Shown here: positions 22,802-35,189 of the stretch, piece by piece
Position numbering within the stretch: the first letter of the stretch is position 1
Layout of the letters: each line of letters starts with the position of its first letter
NCBI RefSeq assembly: GCF_000005505.3
Contig: NC_016133.3
Location: 18,724,001-18,788,000 of the forward strand
Source: Brachypodium distachyon
Taxonomy: Eukaryota; Streptophyta; Magnoliopsida; Poales; Poaceae
Direction of reading: 5' to 3'
DNA length: 64,000 nt
Position numbers and translations under genes: made by a program
Notes under the pieces: generated by a model
Told to the model about the DNA's origin: nothing
Seen by the model: the letters and a program-made list of their open reading frames with translations, nothing else
Database searches by the model: none

Positions 22802-25800
22802 TTAGTATGTCTTGACATCGATTCGGTCGAGAGATCTTGCGTTACTGCTCAAGATATTCACCAGCACGGGAACCCTTGCATCCCCTTCGGTGCAGTAGAT
22901 TGTTACCTTCTCAAGGTGCTCAGCAGCAAATGATATTCCCTTGGCTGTTTGAATCGTTTGTTCGTCCTTCTCACAATCTAACTGAAATTTGAAGAACGGA
23001 GTAATTTAGTAAGACTTCATGTCACTAATAAAATAGACAATAACAAATGCTGGACAGTTCAACCACCTTAAGCTTCAGGTTAAGCTTCTCAAGCAAAGGA
23101 GAGTGCCGGAGAAAGAAACTAAGGGAGATAAGTTGTTAGAAAGACACCATTCTCCAAGAGAGAGACTTCTTAGATTGATGAACATTGAGCGCCCTGTAGA
23201 TACTCCATCAAATGCAACCTTCACATATGTCAAACATAATAAGCACCTATTTTAAGCACATAAATACTGAGACTTGGAAAGAGATTAAGAAGCACCCGTA
23301 CCTGTCTCACTGAAGCTGATAATTCTATGCTCTCGACATTTGAAAGATCACATAGAGTTACTGCTGATGGCGTTAGCAATATGGACTTGGAAGTGCATTT
23401 GCATCGAGAGCCGTCAAAGCGTAGCGACACCAGTTTGTGCGTACGAATCAGAAGATGCTTTGAAACTGAGCAGTCTATTATTTCCAGAGTCTTCAATGAC
23501 CTTGATGAAATCTCAGGTAATTCAAGAGTGCTATCTCCAAACTGCAGATTTTCTAATGATGGGCATGCATGGTTGAGCCGGTGAAAGATACATGTGACTA
23601 GGATAACATTAGTGAGCTTTAAACTTCGCAGATATTAAGACTGAAACTGGATAATGCCTGGGTTTAAGTAGAAAGGTTCCCACAATTTGTATTCGATGGA
23701 TTTAGCTTTGCGGTTGATAGCATGATCAGTCCACAAGTTAGCTGCAGAAATGGCGAAAGAGTGAAGGCGAAGTATGTCCAATGTATCAATACCCCGGCAT
23801 TAAAACAAACTTTCTGCAAACTCATTGAACTTTACTCTGTCCATATCAAAGTGATCAATATTAATATCAAGGCATGGTGCTGAGGTCCATAATGGGCGCC
23901 ACCTTGGGGATAGCACACTTGTACGCACAACATCCCGTGCTGGCATGAAGGTCATGATATGATGGAGTATACTTTCATGAAGGAAGCTAATCCTATCATC
24001 ACAGCATGACTTCATTTGTTTTCCTGAGGAAACATGATCGAACAAATGGTAGATTAGAGACAAGCATCACACTTTTGCTATTAGCCGTGTGATTGATGAG
24101 ATAAGTGACTCGAGGAAAAGATGTGAATGATATAAGCAGTAAACACAATTGTGAAGGGACAAATACTTGTTATGTGAACTTACCACAAGATGGCACTTCC
24201 TGAAGGTTCCTCTGTGCCGGATTAATTTTATTCTGTTCATCACTAGAACTTTGTCGCAGAAGCATTTCAGCTGAGGATTCAATCATTTGAGGCCTGGAAG
24301 GTTGCGTCTGTTCCATCTTTTCTGGTAAAGCCAACTGAAATGAAGATGTCTGAAGCTTAACTCGATCATGTGGCACAATGGTCTCCAAATAAGTCAATCT
24401 CTTGGATGCCTTGTCATTATAATCAACCTGAGCACAAAACGCACAATAAATATTTAGCCTGCGCTCCTTAATAGACAGTACTTCAAATGCTTGAGGGATG
24501 AAAATTGTAAATCCCTTGCATCTTATGAAATGCAATACATGTACTCTATGCAGGAAAGCATATAAAAGAAAACATAATGCACTTCACAAGAAATAAAAAC
24601 ATGAAAGTTTATTCGAGAGTGAACTTTCATATGATGACTAGTTCAAAATATTTTTCCGTGAATGCACACAACTACAGAACGTTCGCATATCATTTCATTC
24701 CTAGGTAGGTAGGGTTTGAAACAAGAACAATAAACAGAAGCTAATGCAGACATGATCGCTCAGCCATGTGGTGGCACGCACACCCTAAATCCAGGGGATT
24801 TCGCATGCCCCTTTCATGCCCTCTCCACTCCGACCTGTGCTTCGTCCTTCATAGTTTGCACTAGAGGATGGATGGCTGGCCACTCACTGTTGAAGGTGCG
24901 GTTCTTTCCCTCACAACCACCAGGCAGTTAACATGGCCAACAATATCAATCCTCTATGGTGTCCCTAAGGATCTGTGCTGCCCCCATTGACCAGGCCGAG
25001 AATTATTGCCACACAGTGTATCCAGGCAAGACACCATCCAAGTCTGCCTTGAGAACAAGCAGCCTGACACAATGTGTTGCCTTGTTTCTTTTTCTTGATC
25101 CTAAAGAACACATGTCAGCTAGAGTAGCAATCCTCGCGGTGTGCCAGACAGAAGAAGAATTTCATGCGTCTCCGCGGCAAAAGAGGATTCTGATGCTATG
25201 CCCAGACCAAGCGTTGGAGCAGGGCCGAGTAGCAGGATACATGATCTAGGCGCCAACTTAAGAAATTTGGCTCGTCATGAAGCTGGAAGCATGTCTATCA
25301 CGCCAAGAGCTTATCAACGTTATCCATGACCATCTCATCAAGACCAATGGAAAGATTATATTGAATGTCAAAAAAGTCAGCAAAGTCAAAAGCAATATCC
25401 TCGTCAAAGGAATGAGGAGAGTGTGATCCATGTCGAGATCCTTTCAGAACAAGGTACACGCAATTGATTTATACAGGTCAGGCACTCTATGGTCGAGCAA
25501 TAACTATTTTTTTTGCGGAAGAGCACTAAATGTTTTTGTGCAGAACAACAATAACTTCACTTGTGTGTCGACCGACTTGAGCACTGGTTGAGCCAGAGCA
25601 GACTGCAGCACTTGTTGCTTACGGAGTGTATCCACATTTTCATCGATATCCCACGTGCCCTTTTATAAAATAGGAACCAGCCGTAGTTACTGAGTGGAAG
25701 GCCGGCTGTCGTTGACTTGTTGTCACTGACTACCGTGAAAGAGCATATAATTAACGTTGGAGTCTCTCTGACTCTTGAAAACCCCAGTCTGACCAGATCA

Positions 25801-27214
25801 TGTGATACGCTAGTCAGCTTGAGAAATTCATACTACCAGAAGCATTAGTGTCCTAAGCTTTAGCATAACTATCAGCATATCAGCATCCATAGAAAAGCAA
25901 CGAAGATTAAAGAATGGAACATACCAGGTTAACAGCTATTACGAAAATCCTCTGCTCTAGTCTGGCTGCAACTTCAGGAAGATCAACCAATGTATCATGC
26001 TGATGCTGATGCTGATCATATTGTGACAGTATCCGCACCAGAGCCCAAAAACTGATACATCTTATGCACTTTCAGGTTCCAACAGTAGCACTAAAAACTG
26101 GTAACATATTATGTGCCCTGAGTGAGAAACAAGGGCACATAGGGTATGTGTATAAGGAAGACCTGTAAGTTGCAGACATTTTTGACAAAAAGCTTAATGG
26201 AGTTAAGGAGATATATACGCAAACCGTACAACTAGTAGCCAAGTGTTATCATATAGGTCAATTATTAAAGTCAAATATCCAGAGGAAAAGGTTTGTAGGT
26301 ACCATGTAATAGATCAGGATAATTTCTATTTTCAATAGAATATGTGGTATGAGAGAAAACAAGTATAAGAGGCTATACAACAAAATCAGCAGATAAAGAT
26401 GCAAAAAATTATCAATGGTATGATGTTATTGTCTCTTAATGCAACTTTGAAGGAGAACTCTCTATACGCTATCGGTCTACCACCTCAAATTTCACACATC
26501 GTGTCTGTTGATTTAATAGAAATGTAAGTGTTTTCCTTAAATACAAGAAACTCAGTTTACATTACGCTCGAATATTTTAGAGAAAACAAAATAGTGACAA
26601 AAATAACAAAATGCAGAAGAAGAGCACCGAAGCAGTTATAGAAAATAACCAATCTACAACCACAGAGTCTTTCTTGATTCAGAGTATGATGACAGATAAG
26701 CATGATCCACACTAAGAATAGAAGCTCATACTAGTACAAGCCTATCTTTGTTCTGAATATGTCTATTCAACACAAGCAAGAACAATGCTATTCAGTTTTC
26801 ACAAATGAGTCCTGAAAAAGCAATGCCAGAAAGGTTGGAAACAACAACACCACAAGATCCTAAAGCAAAATAACCTGTGGCTCTAATCAAAATCCATGAT
26901 TAATCGACATCTCCTCCACTTCTAGATCTTAAGGACTAACTTCATAAATGGTTAAATATGCTATCAACCTCACAACACCCTAGTTTACCAGTGATAGATG
27001 ATGCCCAAGAGCAAGTAGAAACCAATATCACAAACAAAACAGTGGAGATCTGAAATGCCAGCAGGAGCTAATAAATCAACCAACCAAGGAATACAGGGAA
27101 CAAGAAAGGGGGAACTCACAACTTAGAGACGTAGAACAACCGATTCCCTATCATGATTTGGGACCTCCAGTTGTCTGCTTCGACAACACCTCCTCCATCG
27201 AAAAATACCTCCAT
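22802..27214 (-). pseudogene. KIX/F-box/LRR fusion gene, copy A (broken)
   Basis: Exons in transcript order: 27214-27120, 26051-25925, 24427-24184, 24023-23302, 23218-23067, 22981-22802. Exons 1-3 are open and encode the KIX-like N-terminus. Exon 4 has a TAA at 23802-23800 (TTA in copy C) just after the F-box, a second TAA near 23638-23636, and a 9 bp in-frame deletion. Exon 5 is 152 bp instead of 153, a frameshift that leads to an early stop. Exon 2 has two extra codons in a CAT/CAG repeat. Splice sites are kept. The copy could still make a truncated KIX + F-box protein of about 230 residues if expressed. Confidence 0.85.
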
Positions 27215-27814
27215 GGCACCAATATCAGAGAATGGAAATTATGTAGTTTCTATTCCGGAATGATTCGGTCGAGAAGTTCCTGGATGTGAGAAATATGGGT
27301 TGCTTCTAGGGGTTGGCATCCAACATTGGAGACAGATATTTGTAGGCACACAATTAACTGCCTTTTGTTCTCTTAAACAAACAAAATACCATTATGTGGT
27401 ATGTGCCAGATCCAGCTCACACAAGTAACCGCATCTTCTTAAACAATAGTTTCTCTCCTTTTTTTATTCCTACCCTGACGGGTGCATGGTTTCACTTTTA
27501 CAGAAAGTGAAATGTGGTATTGGATTTCTAGTTATTTCTATAACCTGGGCCCATTGGACCAATAGTCTGCCCGAAATGATTTATTCCTCTATGTGAGGCG
27601 AGCACTTCTCCACCATGTGATCCTACTGTCCTCGAGCGTGGCCTCGCACCAAGCAATCTTGATTACTTTATTGTAGAGCTCGCAAGCCATGCATTCTGCC
27701 AGCATTGTTCTTGTTGTCGACGCGCCCTTGGTGCATGCCAGGTCCAATGCTTCCGTTGCCGAGCACACTTTTGCATTTTTTATGCCATCAAAGTATGACT
27801 AGGAACACGCGCTG

Positions 27815-28525
27815 TGTAGAGAATTCGAGGTGGACCTAACACACTACGAGAGGGCCTATTCACCTATACCAACTACTTTGGTGTAGTTGATTAGTCCCTT
27901 TTTATTTCTACTTACTTAGTGCAAGCTTCCGGGCGGCAGAGCCACTCACGTTAAAGCAAGTCTTGAATCCGGGCGGCCATGCCACTCACGTTGAAACAAG
28001 ACCGTTGTGATTCCGGGCGAATCCGCTCACGTTAAATCACAACTTATATGCACCAAGTACTTAGAAATAACAAGGCCTAACCGGGAGACTTATATGAACA
28101 AAGTAGTACTATATTGCTTTAGGAATATTAGTACAAGAGAGAGCATACACACCTTACACTTGCTCACACCTTGTTCTCCACCTTCTTCACTTCCTTATTC
28201 TCAACTACACAAGGTGTGAGGCAAGGGCCTCTATTTATAGGACTACATGGCCATTGGATCTTTGACATGTGTCAAAATCTTAGCCATTGATACAAACTAT
28301 CTAAAGCCTTCCACACACTTCTACATAAATATCTAGATACTAGAAGGTTTCCTATTTATCTATTTTAAACTCCTATTCTAGAGTATTCCAAAGCTTCTTC
28401 ATGCATATCTAAACACTAGAAGGTTCCCTCTTTTATTTATTTTATATTCTAGAGTATTCCATAGTAATGTCTTCTTTCTTGTAATATTGAGAACACTCTA
28501 GAAGCTTGCATTGTATTCTCCAACA
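27815..28525 (-). mobile_element. Solo LTR (711 bp) in palindrome A
   Basis: Begins TGTAGAGAATTC and ends GTATTCTCCAACA (TG...CA with short inverted ends), flanked by a perfect 5-bp duplication CGCTG at 27810-27814 and 28526-28530. Units B and C have the uninterrupted site. A TATA-like CTATAAATAG on the minus strand (28240-28231) suggests minus orientation. No internal retrotransposon sequence is present, so it arose by LTR-LTR recombination. Confidence 0.92.
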
Positions 28526-29402
28526 CGCTGCCTCCTCACGTGTCCTGAAGCGACGAAGCTGTAGCATTGGCCCTCACGCGGCTTAGCGCCAAGCCACACC
28601 CTTCTAGCCGTGTGGGCCTTGGCTTTTCACAAGACACCCGCACGACCATTAGGGTGTGGCCTCGCACTAAGCAACACGAGGGTCACGACCCACACAACCA
28701 GAAGGGTGTAGGGTGTGTCCTGGCCGATACGTAAAAGATGGAGCTTCATCACATTAAGGCGTTGGTCTCATGATGAGGCAGGGACATGTGCCTAGTCACA
28801 CTTTGATGGCATTGGGTAGAGTGCCAAAGTGGGCCGGGCAACGGAACTATGGGACCTAGCATGCACTAAAAAAAAGGACGTGTTGACAACAGGATCAATG
28901 GTGGTCAAATGCGGGGTTCACGAGCCTACAATATGTGATGGAGATTACGTGGGGCGAGGCCACACTTGATGGAGGGAAACATTGTGATGGTAGGGCAACA
29001 TGGTGGAGAAGCGCACGCCTCATGTATCAGAATAAATCATTTGGGCAGGATATTGGTCAAATGGGCTAGTTTACAAAAATGGTTAGAAATTGGATACCAT
29101 ATTTCACCTTCTTATGCGAGTAAAATCATGTACCTGTCAATATAAGCAAAAAAGATGACAAGTTATTGAGAAACATTATGAACTGGATCTAACACGTACT
29201 ACATAATTATATTTTGTTTATTTTTACAAAGAAGATGCGGTTACTTGTGTGGCCACAAGTAGCTTTCTCCATTGTCGAACATGCCAACCCCAGGATCAGC
29301 CCATAGTACTCATATCCAGGAACTTCTCTTCGACCACCACAACCCTAAATGAATCATTCCCGAACAGAAATAACAAAATTTCCATTCTCTGATATTGGTG
29401 CA

Positions 29403-29500
29403 ATGGAGGTGGCGTTTGATGGAGAAGGAGGTGTTGGCGGAGCCGACAACTAGAGGTCCCAAATCAGGATAGAGAATCGTTGGTTTTACATCTACGAGTT
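29403..29500 (+). pseudogene. Mirror copy of KIX/F-box exon 1, right arm of palindrome A
   Basis: Plus-strand ATG followed by a reading like the true exon 1 (MEVAFDGEGGVGGADN), then TAG where copies A and C have TGG for the KIX tryptophan. It ends at GTT followed by GTGAGC, so the donor position is retained. No downstream KIX exons follow on this strand. Confidence 0.75.
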
Positions 29501-30150
29501 GTGAGCTCTGCCTCTATTCCTCCTTGTATTCCTTGGTTATTTGAATCATTAGTTGTTTGGTAGTTTATCATTCTACCGGCATTTCAAATTCGCACTGTCC
29601 CAAACTTGGGTGTTGTCAGCTTGAGAGCATACTTCACCTTGTATATGAAGTACTTAAGATCTAAAAGTGGAGGGATATTGATTAATCTCATATTTTGATT
29701 GGATCCACCGGCTATTCTGCTTTAGGATATTGTGGTAATAGTTGTTTGAAATATTGCCAATATTGGCTTTCTAAGACTTATTTGTGAAACTGAAAACTGA
29801 ATGGCATGTTTTCGTCTTGTGTTGAATATAGATATATTCAGTACAACGATAGTCTAGTACCAGCATGAGCTTCACTTCTTTGTGTGGATTATGGTTATCC
29901 ATCCCCATATTCAGAATCAAGAGTGATTATGCGGTTGGAGATATCATACCGGTGATAGAAGATTTTTGAGTTATGAAGGAGTTATTTTCAATAATTGCTT
30001 CAGTGTTGTTCCTCTGTTTTTTTGTCACTGTTGTTTTCTCTAAAATACTCAGGTACAATGTAAACTAAGCTTGATGTATTTAAAGAAAACACATATATTT
30101 CTATTAAATCGACAGAAATGATGGGTTAAATTTTGAGGTCGCAGACCATG

Positions 30151-33040
30151 GATACATGTTTGGGAACGTATCCAGAGAAAACCTTCTCTAGGTGCAAATC
30201 TTAAAAATTCTTTTCAGCGGAGCGGATTGCGTACGGACGCACCCGGTCAAAGGTGGGATGCCAGCCCAGCCACCTTTCTCTCCAGATCTTGTTTTGTCGG
30301 CATTCTCTGATAGTTCAGGGAGACACTGCCTATGTCCCGCTCGACGGCCAACCAAGCTGCGACCCGCTACTCTCATCCGACGCCAGGTTTCACCCTACCC
30401 TAATCGATGTTATCTTCATCCATATAATCCAAGGTGGTGACCAGCGAACGGCGGCAACACAATGGCCAGCAAACAGCGGCGCGTCCCCTCGTGATAGAAA
30501 CTAAACATCCACCGTTACTGCTCCACCCTCTGATGGAGGTCCTTACCTTATCCCCCGGCCCAACCAACGGCAACAATAGCCATCCCTGTATATGAATTTT
30601 CTTCTTGTATAGAATGGTGTAGACATTGTGATTATCTGATGTAAGTCATCCATGACTGGTGTTGATACTGTAAAATTTTATTACTCTGTGAATTACTGAT
30701 TCACTTTCTTTTGCATATTTCAGTTTCACCGAATGTGGTGTGAATTTCAGTTTCACTTAATTATTGATTCACTTTCTTGTATAATTTTTCTTGGGTGTAC
30801 TGAAGATATATGGATTGATGAGAGGAGAATTGATTTCGAAAGTTATTTAGGATTCATTGCAATGATTGATTTCTAAATACAAATAATTTCTAACACCAGG
30901 CTCCATTTGGTGTGGCTATGCATCATGAAGAGGTAGAATTTTCCCTCTGAAAAATCAACACCAATATACACCTCTAGTTGCAACACCTGCACATGCCGCG
31001 GGTGTGGCGCGCGCGGGGGGGCCGCAGCTAGGGATTCACGCAGGACACAGTGGCATTGCGCCTGCCAGAGGGTCAGTTAGCATCGCATGAGAGCCGGCGA
31101 CCAGGCTGTTTATCCATGATCCAATGGTCTAGATCTGAAGTTTTCAGATTTGCGCCGGAAATGAGTTTTAACAGGATACGTTCCCTACTTGTTTTCTCTC
31201 ATACTGCATATTTTACTCAAAGTGCAAATTGTCCTGATATATCAAATGGCAACTTATAAATCTTTTTCCCTGGATATTTGACTTGAGTTGGTATCCAAAC
31301 AGTGGCTTACTATATGATATAAGATGAGATATGAACTCAAATAAGTCACTGTTTGCATGGGAGACGCAAAGAACTTGGAAGGATAAGATTGAGTTCATAT
31401 GTGAACCATATATTATCAAGGGGAAGTTGTAGAAAAGATCAGTAAATGACCAAGATGAAGTTATAGAACAGGCTCGCCTTAACAGCAAGCAGATAAACAA
31501 AGAGTACACTTTCTAGCGACAGAAGCAGATATATACACCGAAAAAAACAAAAAACAAATCAAATCTCCAGAGTCCACGCCAACTGAGAACAGCAAGCAGC
31601 AAGGATTTAAGTTGTAACTGGTAAACATGAGCGAATAGACCTCTATAAGACTGCAACTTATTATACCTCATACAGCTCGAATCGAATCGAATCAGTGAGG
31701 TGTGGAGTCTCACCCAGTCGCGCCAGGAGACCAGCGTTATGGCCCTCGTCCAGCCGGCGGCGAAGCGGTTGCGTCTCAGGAAACTCCTCCGAGTACATGC
31801 AGATCGTCACGCCTCCCCTGTCTATCGACTTGGGTGTGGCAGACACATGAGATCCAGTCCATCCTGGACTGGCTGATCAAGGGACCCACCTGTAAGAGCT
31901 ACGGCTCCTCCTTATATGCTCTGTAACTGAATATTGTTGGCGTGTGGAAATTGAATACGACCTGAATTCTCGCCTGTCTGTCTGAGTCTCTCATCCCCTT
32001 CGTCTCTTCCTCACCTTTGTTCCCCAAATTACCGTGCGATTCCTTTCGTCGGAGTAGGGTCGCCCCACAGATTTGGTCCTGCATGCTCCCTCCGCCTCTG
32101 TCCCCCCACCCAACTGGGGCACAGTGGCGGCGACGCCGCGCCGTCACCGATGGGGGGCGTCAGCGGGAGCTTCATATGGGACCCCGACGGAAGGTTGTGT
32201 CCCGCCTCCGCGCCGTTGCCGATGGGGGCATCATCGGGAACGTCATATGGGATCCCGACGGAAGGATGTGTCTGCCGTCGCCGATGGGGGCGGAGCGGCC
32301 GATGCGGGGGAGGGACGCGAGAGATAGAGGAGATCGACGGGGAAGACAGAGTCGAAACTCGAACGTTGCAGGAGAAAAACGCCCGATTCGGGCCAGCGCG
32401 GCTGCAGGCTGCGGAGTTCAGAGGCCTTTCTTTTCGTATTTGGGCTGCAGCCACGGCCTAGAAAACCAAACAACCCAATATGGTCGTTACGTGGACCTCT
32501 AGGGCTAGCCTGCTGAATTCAATTTTCATCAATTTCGTCATTTTCAAAACTTCAGCTCAGCAATTTTTTAAAAATGTCTGTCACGTGGGAGTATATAGTA
32601 CTTCCTGCGTTCCGATATTCTACATTTGTCTGAAAAATCAAACTTAAAGTTTGACCAAATTTATACAATATTTGCATGGTCGTTACATGGAGTAACATCT
32701 AAACTCTCAGTTAGTTTTATTAAATCTGTCGTCATATATATTTCCATAGTCCATACTATACTTAATTTATATTATAGATATTAGTACATTTTCTTGGTCA
32801 TATTTTAAAAGTTTGGCCTAGAAAAAAGCTAAAACATCTTACATTTTGGAAAAGAGATAGTACAATACAATTTATAGTAAAACATTAATGTAATTTGTAC
32901 TTCAGAGATTACATATGAAATGGTTTTGAGACCAGAATAGTCAAATGCTAATTCAAAAGCTTAATAAAACAGAGGTTTAACAAAGGTCCATTTATTGATC
33001 TCAATCTCACCACCGTTCAATCTAATTTAAATCACAACCC
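30151..33040. other. Right flank of unit A, no gene recognised
   Basis: Shared with C (59330-61800) and, shortened, with B (39560-41200). Contains a GC-rich block near 31700-31850 and a GC-rich minisatellite (32134-32300), then a degenerate MITE-like stretch near 32595-32870 (tacttcctgcgttccgatatt ... acattttggaaaagagatagta) with inverted ends. Open frames exist on both strands but are not conserved between copies. Confidence 0.55.
32134..32300. repeat. GC-rich minisatellite, unit A
   Basis: Two to three units of about 70-75 bp built around gccgatgggggcgtcagcgg and gacggaaggatgtgtc. The same array has about one and a half units in B (40690-40775) and about five in C (60965-61275). Confidence 0.75.
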
Positions 33041-33046
33041 TGAGAC

Positions 33047-34640
33047 CACTACTACAACAGAACTAGTTATTTCTGAAACATGAAAACCCCTCTACGCTAA
33101 CGCAATTCAGACGTGTCATCACTCAAGTGTCAGAGATGACTATCGAACTTCTGACACGTCGAAGCACGTCAGAGACAACGAAAACCTTCTGACGCCTCTT
33201 AAGCTGCACATGTCAGAGAGAATTTTCTCGAGGGCCGACGTTAGCGCCTGCCGTTCCCTCCTCTGACGCTTTGGCACCAATAACGTGTCAGAGCTGCTTT
33301 TAGACTGACGTTTTTTATGTGATAAGCATCAGCGCTGATGGTCCTAGGATTAAAAAAAGAGACCGTTGACTTTTTTTATTTTGCGAGAATACTAATTTGT
33401 GATTTAAATCGCACGGAAACAAATTGCATCAATGAAAATTCATATTGAACGACGGTTCGAATACTTTTCATTACTTTGCATACAAGATCGACTAATACAT
33501 TTCATTGCAGTACTCCATATACAAGATCGATCGAATACATTTCATTGCACTAGCTCCAATCCATACAAATCAAACGCTATGCATTGCTTTGCATACAAGA
33601 TTGAATACATTTCATTGCACTACATACAAGGTCGAATACATTTCATTGCATTGCATACATGATCATGTACACATAGAAATGTCGATCGCCAGCGCCGCGG
33701 AGTAGCTGAGGTGATGGAGAAGAGGAGATCATCTGAAAAGACGAAGAGAAGTAAGCTGTGGAAGAGGAAAGGCGGAAGAACAGGGGGAACGAGATCCGTG
33801 GAAGACAAAAGGAGGAAGAAGAAGGGGAGCAAGATCTGTGGAAGAAGAAAGAAAAGCAAGCTGTGGAAGAAGAAAGGAAGGCAGAGGAAAAGAAAATATA
33901 AGGAGATGGGGGAGAAGGTGGTTGTGGAAATGAAGAAGAAATGCACATAGGCCTTTTTTTACTTGGAAAACCTCTGTATTCTTACGAAAAAGACGATGGT
34001 CAGATGGGATTCTTACGAAAAAGACGACGGGCTAATGGTGTTGGAGTTCGACTAGATCTAGGCATGGTTAAACTTCCGAAGTAGTCGTCGACGAAGAAGA
34101 AGTGGATGAGGCAACATGGATGTTGCGACGGCGACGGTGAGGCAGCAACCGGACGTAGCGGAGAGGTGGTCGGCTGCGACTGTGTCTACGAGCGCTCCCC
34201 ATAGGTGATGAAGTGTGTGTGCGCGCTAAGTTTTGCTACTTCCTAAGACGACCGCTTCGTGCCGGGTCATTTATAGGCGAGGCAAAGAAGACAGAAAACC
34301 CTAAACTAAAGCTGATTTTCAGTCCAAGGAGCGTCAAAGAGATAACAACATCTCTGACAGTTCCCACTCTAGGAAACATCAGCTTTGAGGCACCTCTGAT
34401 GCGTGCGGCGGGAGCAAATGTCAGAGGTATACAAACTCTTCATTTCCCGATTGAACTAACTGATCAACTTTACGCGTGTTTACATATGTGACGTTCAGTT
34501 GAACGAACGTGTCAGAATTATGCATGCTCTTGGTTTTCCGCTCGAATTAACTGAGCACTTACACCTCTGACTCATTTTGAGGTAGCAAACGTCAGAGGTA
34601 TATCGATAGACTCTTGGTTTCGTGAGCAATGTGCGCGCGC
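33047..34640. mobile_element. CACTA (En/Spm) element relic, 3' terminus not found
   Basis: Starts CACTACTACAACAGAACT, a CACTA-type terminus, and has many subterminal CTCTGAC/GTCAGAG motifs in two clusters (33110-33310 and 34335-34610), the usual pattern just inside both ends of such elements. No transposase remains and no matching right end was seen, so it is probably truncated. Confidence 0.7.
33478..33670 (+). repeat. Tandem repeat inside the CACTA relic
   Basis: About six imperfect units built on catacaagatcgaatacat and ttcattgca, of variable length (about 28-55 bp). Followed by a purine-rich stretch (33711-33950) whose long frame is simply Lys/Arg/Glu codons. Confidence 0.85.
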
Positions 34641-35189
34641 TCATGCACGCTTGCACACGTTTCCACTCAATTAAGTGATGCTTCCTCTTCCGGCCGCTTC
34701 CTCTTCCCACTGCTCTCTCCGTACGTTTCCGTGCAGATGAACATTACTCACGTCTCTCTCCTATAGCTGTCTCCTCTTCCCACTCACGTGCACTACTCTC
34801 CGGCTAGCTGGCTCTAGCTCGATCGATACTGCAGTGGCCAAGGAGAAGGGCAAGGAATGCCTCGACTAGGCGGAGAGCTCAGCAGGTTGCCGTGGGCGCC
34901 CGTCCTTGACTCCGCTGTCCGCCACCTGCCGTGGGCGCCTTCCCAGTTAGCCTCCGCCACCGGCCGACGCTGCCATGAGTTCGGCCGGACGTCGCCGTCG
35001 CTCGCTGCCACCAAAGCGGGCAAGCGGCCCCGGTACGAGGACGACATCCAGTCCTCATCCCGCGGCCAGAACCCCCTCAGTGACGACAACGACGCCGAGC
35101 TCCAGCACGTCCTCCGAGTGTTGCTCGTCCTAGACACTTGCGAGTAACGTGGTCGTGCAGCCAACCGACGGCAAATGGTCGCCGCGAGG
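34641..35189. other. GC-rich unassigned DNA between the CACTA relic and unit B
   Basis: An open frame at 34857-35147 (+), MPRLGGELSRLPWAPVLD..., and one on the other strand (35164-34814) overlap. Neither resembles a family I know. It may be a captured gene fragment in the truncated CACTA element. Confidence 0.35.

Larger units (their letters stand above)
26340..30150. repeat. Large palindrome A: head-to-head duplication of the 5' part of the KIX/F-box gene
   Basis: Left arm (about 26340-27800) holds exon 1 and intron 1 of copy A on the minus strand; the right arm (about 28530-30150) is its inverted counterpart. Matched landmarks: AACCGCATCTTCTT at 27430 pairs with AAGAAGATGCGGTT at 29230; the aatggaaattatgtag / aaatttccattctctgat blocks; and ttttctctaaaatactcaggtaca near 30040 pairs with its complement near 26575. 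Arms are clearly diverged. A solo LTR (27815-28525) lies close to the centre. Confidence 0.88.
16965..33040. repeat. Tandem segmental duplication unit A
   Basis: Homologous in order to unit C: RID3-like leader (16965-17099 vs 50750-50884), leader region (20810-22100 vs 50885-52380), KIX/F-box gene (22802-27214 vs 53211-57012), palindrome (26340-30150 vs 56135-59330) and right flank (30150-33040 vs 59330-61800). A-specific additions are a 3.7 kb hAT element, a 711 bp solo LTR and a block of about 600 bp near 24865-25460. Confidence 0.85.

Noticed and set aside
24865..25460. A-specific block of about 600 bp as a separate gene
   Set aside because: Frames (for example 24956-25249) have no recognised domain and no continuity; it lies in the intron 2 interval of copy A and is absent from C.
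26470..30150. Palindrome as a self-standing foldback transposon
   Set aside because: The left arm contains exon 1 and intron 1 of the KIX/F-box gene, no target duplication was found at the arm ends, and it occurs at the same place in each unit; inverted duplication of the gene 5' end explains it better.
32017..32502. 161-aa frame in the unit A GC-rich block
   Set aside because: It is produced by the minisatellite; the frame is not kept in units B and C.
33711..33950. 79-aa Lys/Arg-rich frame
   Set aside because: It is a purine-rich low-complexity stretch inside the CACTA relic; no conserved composition beyond GAA/AAG/AGG repeats.
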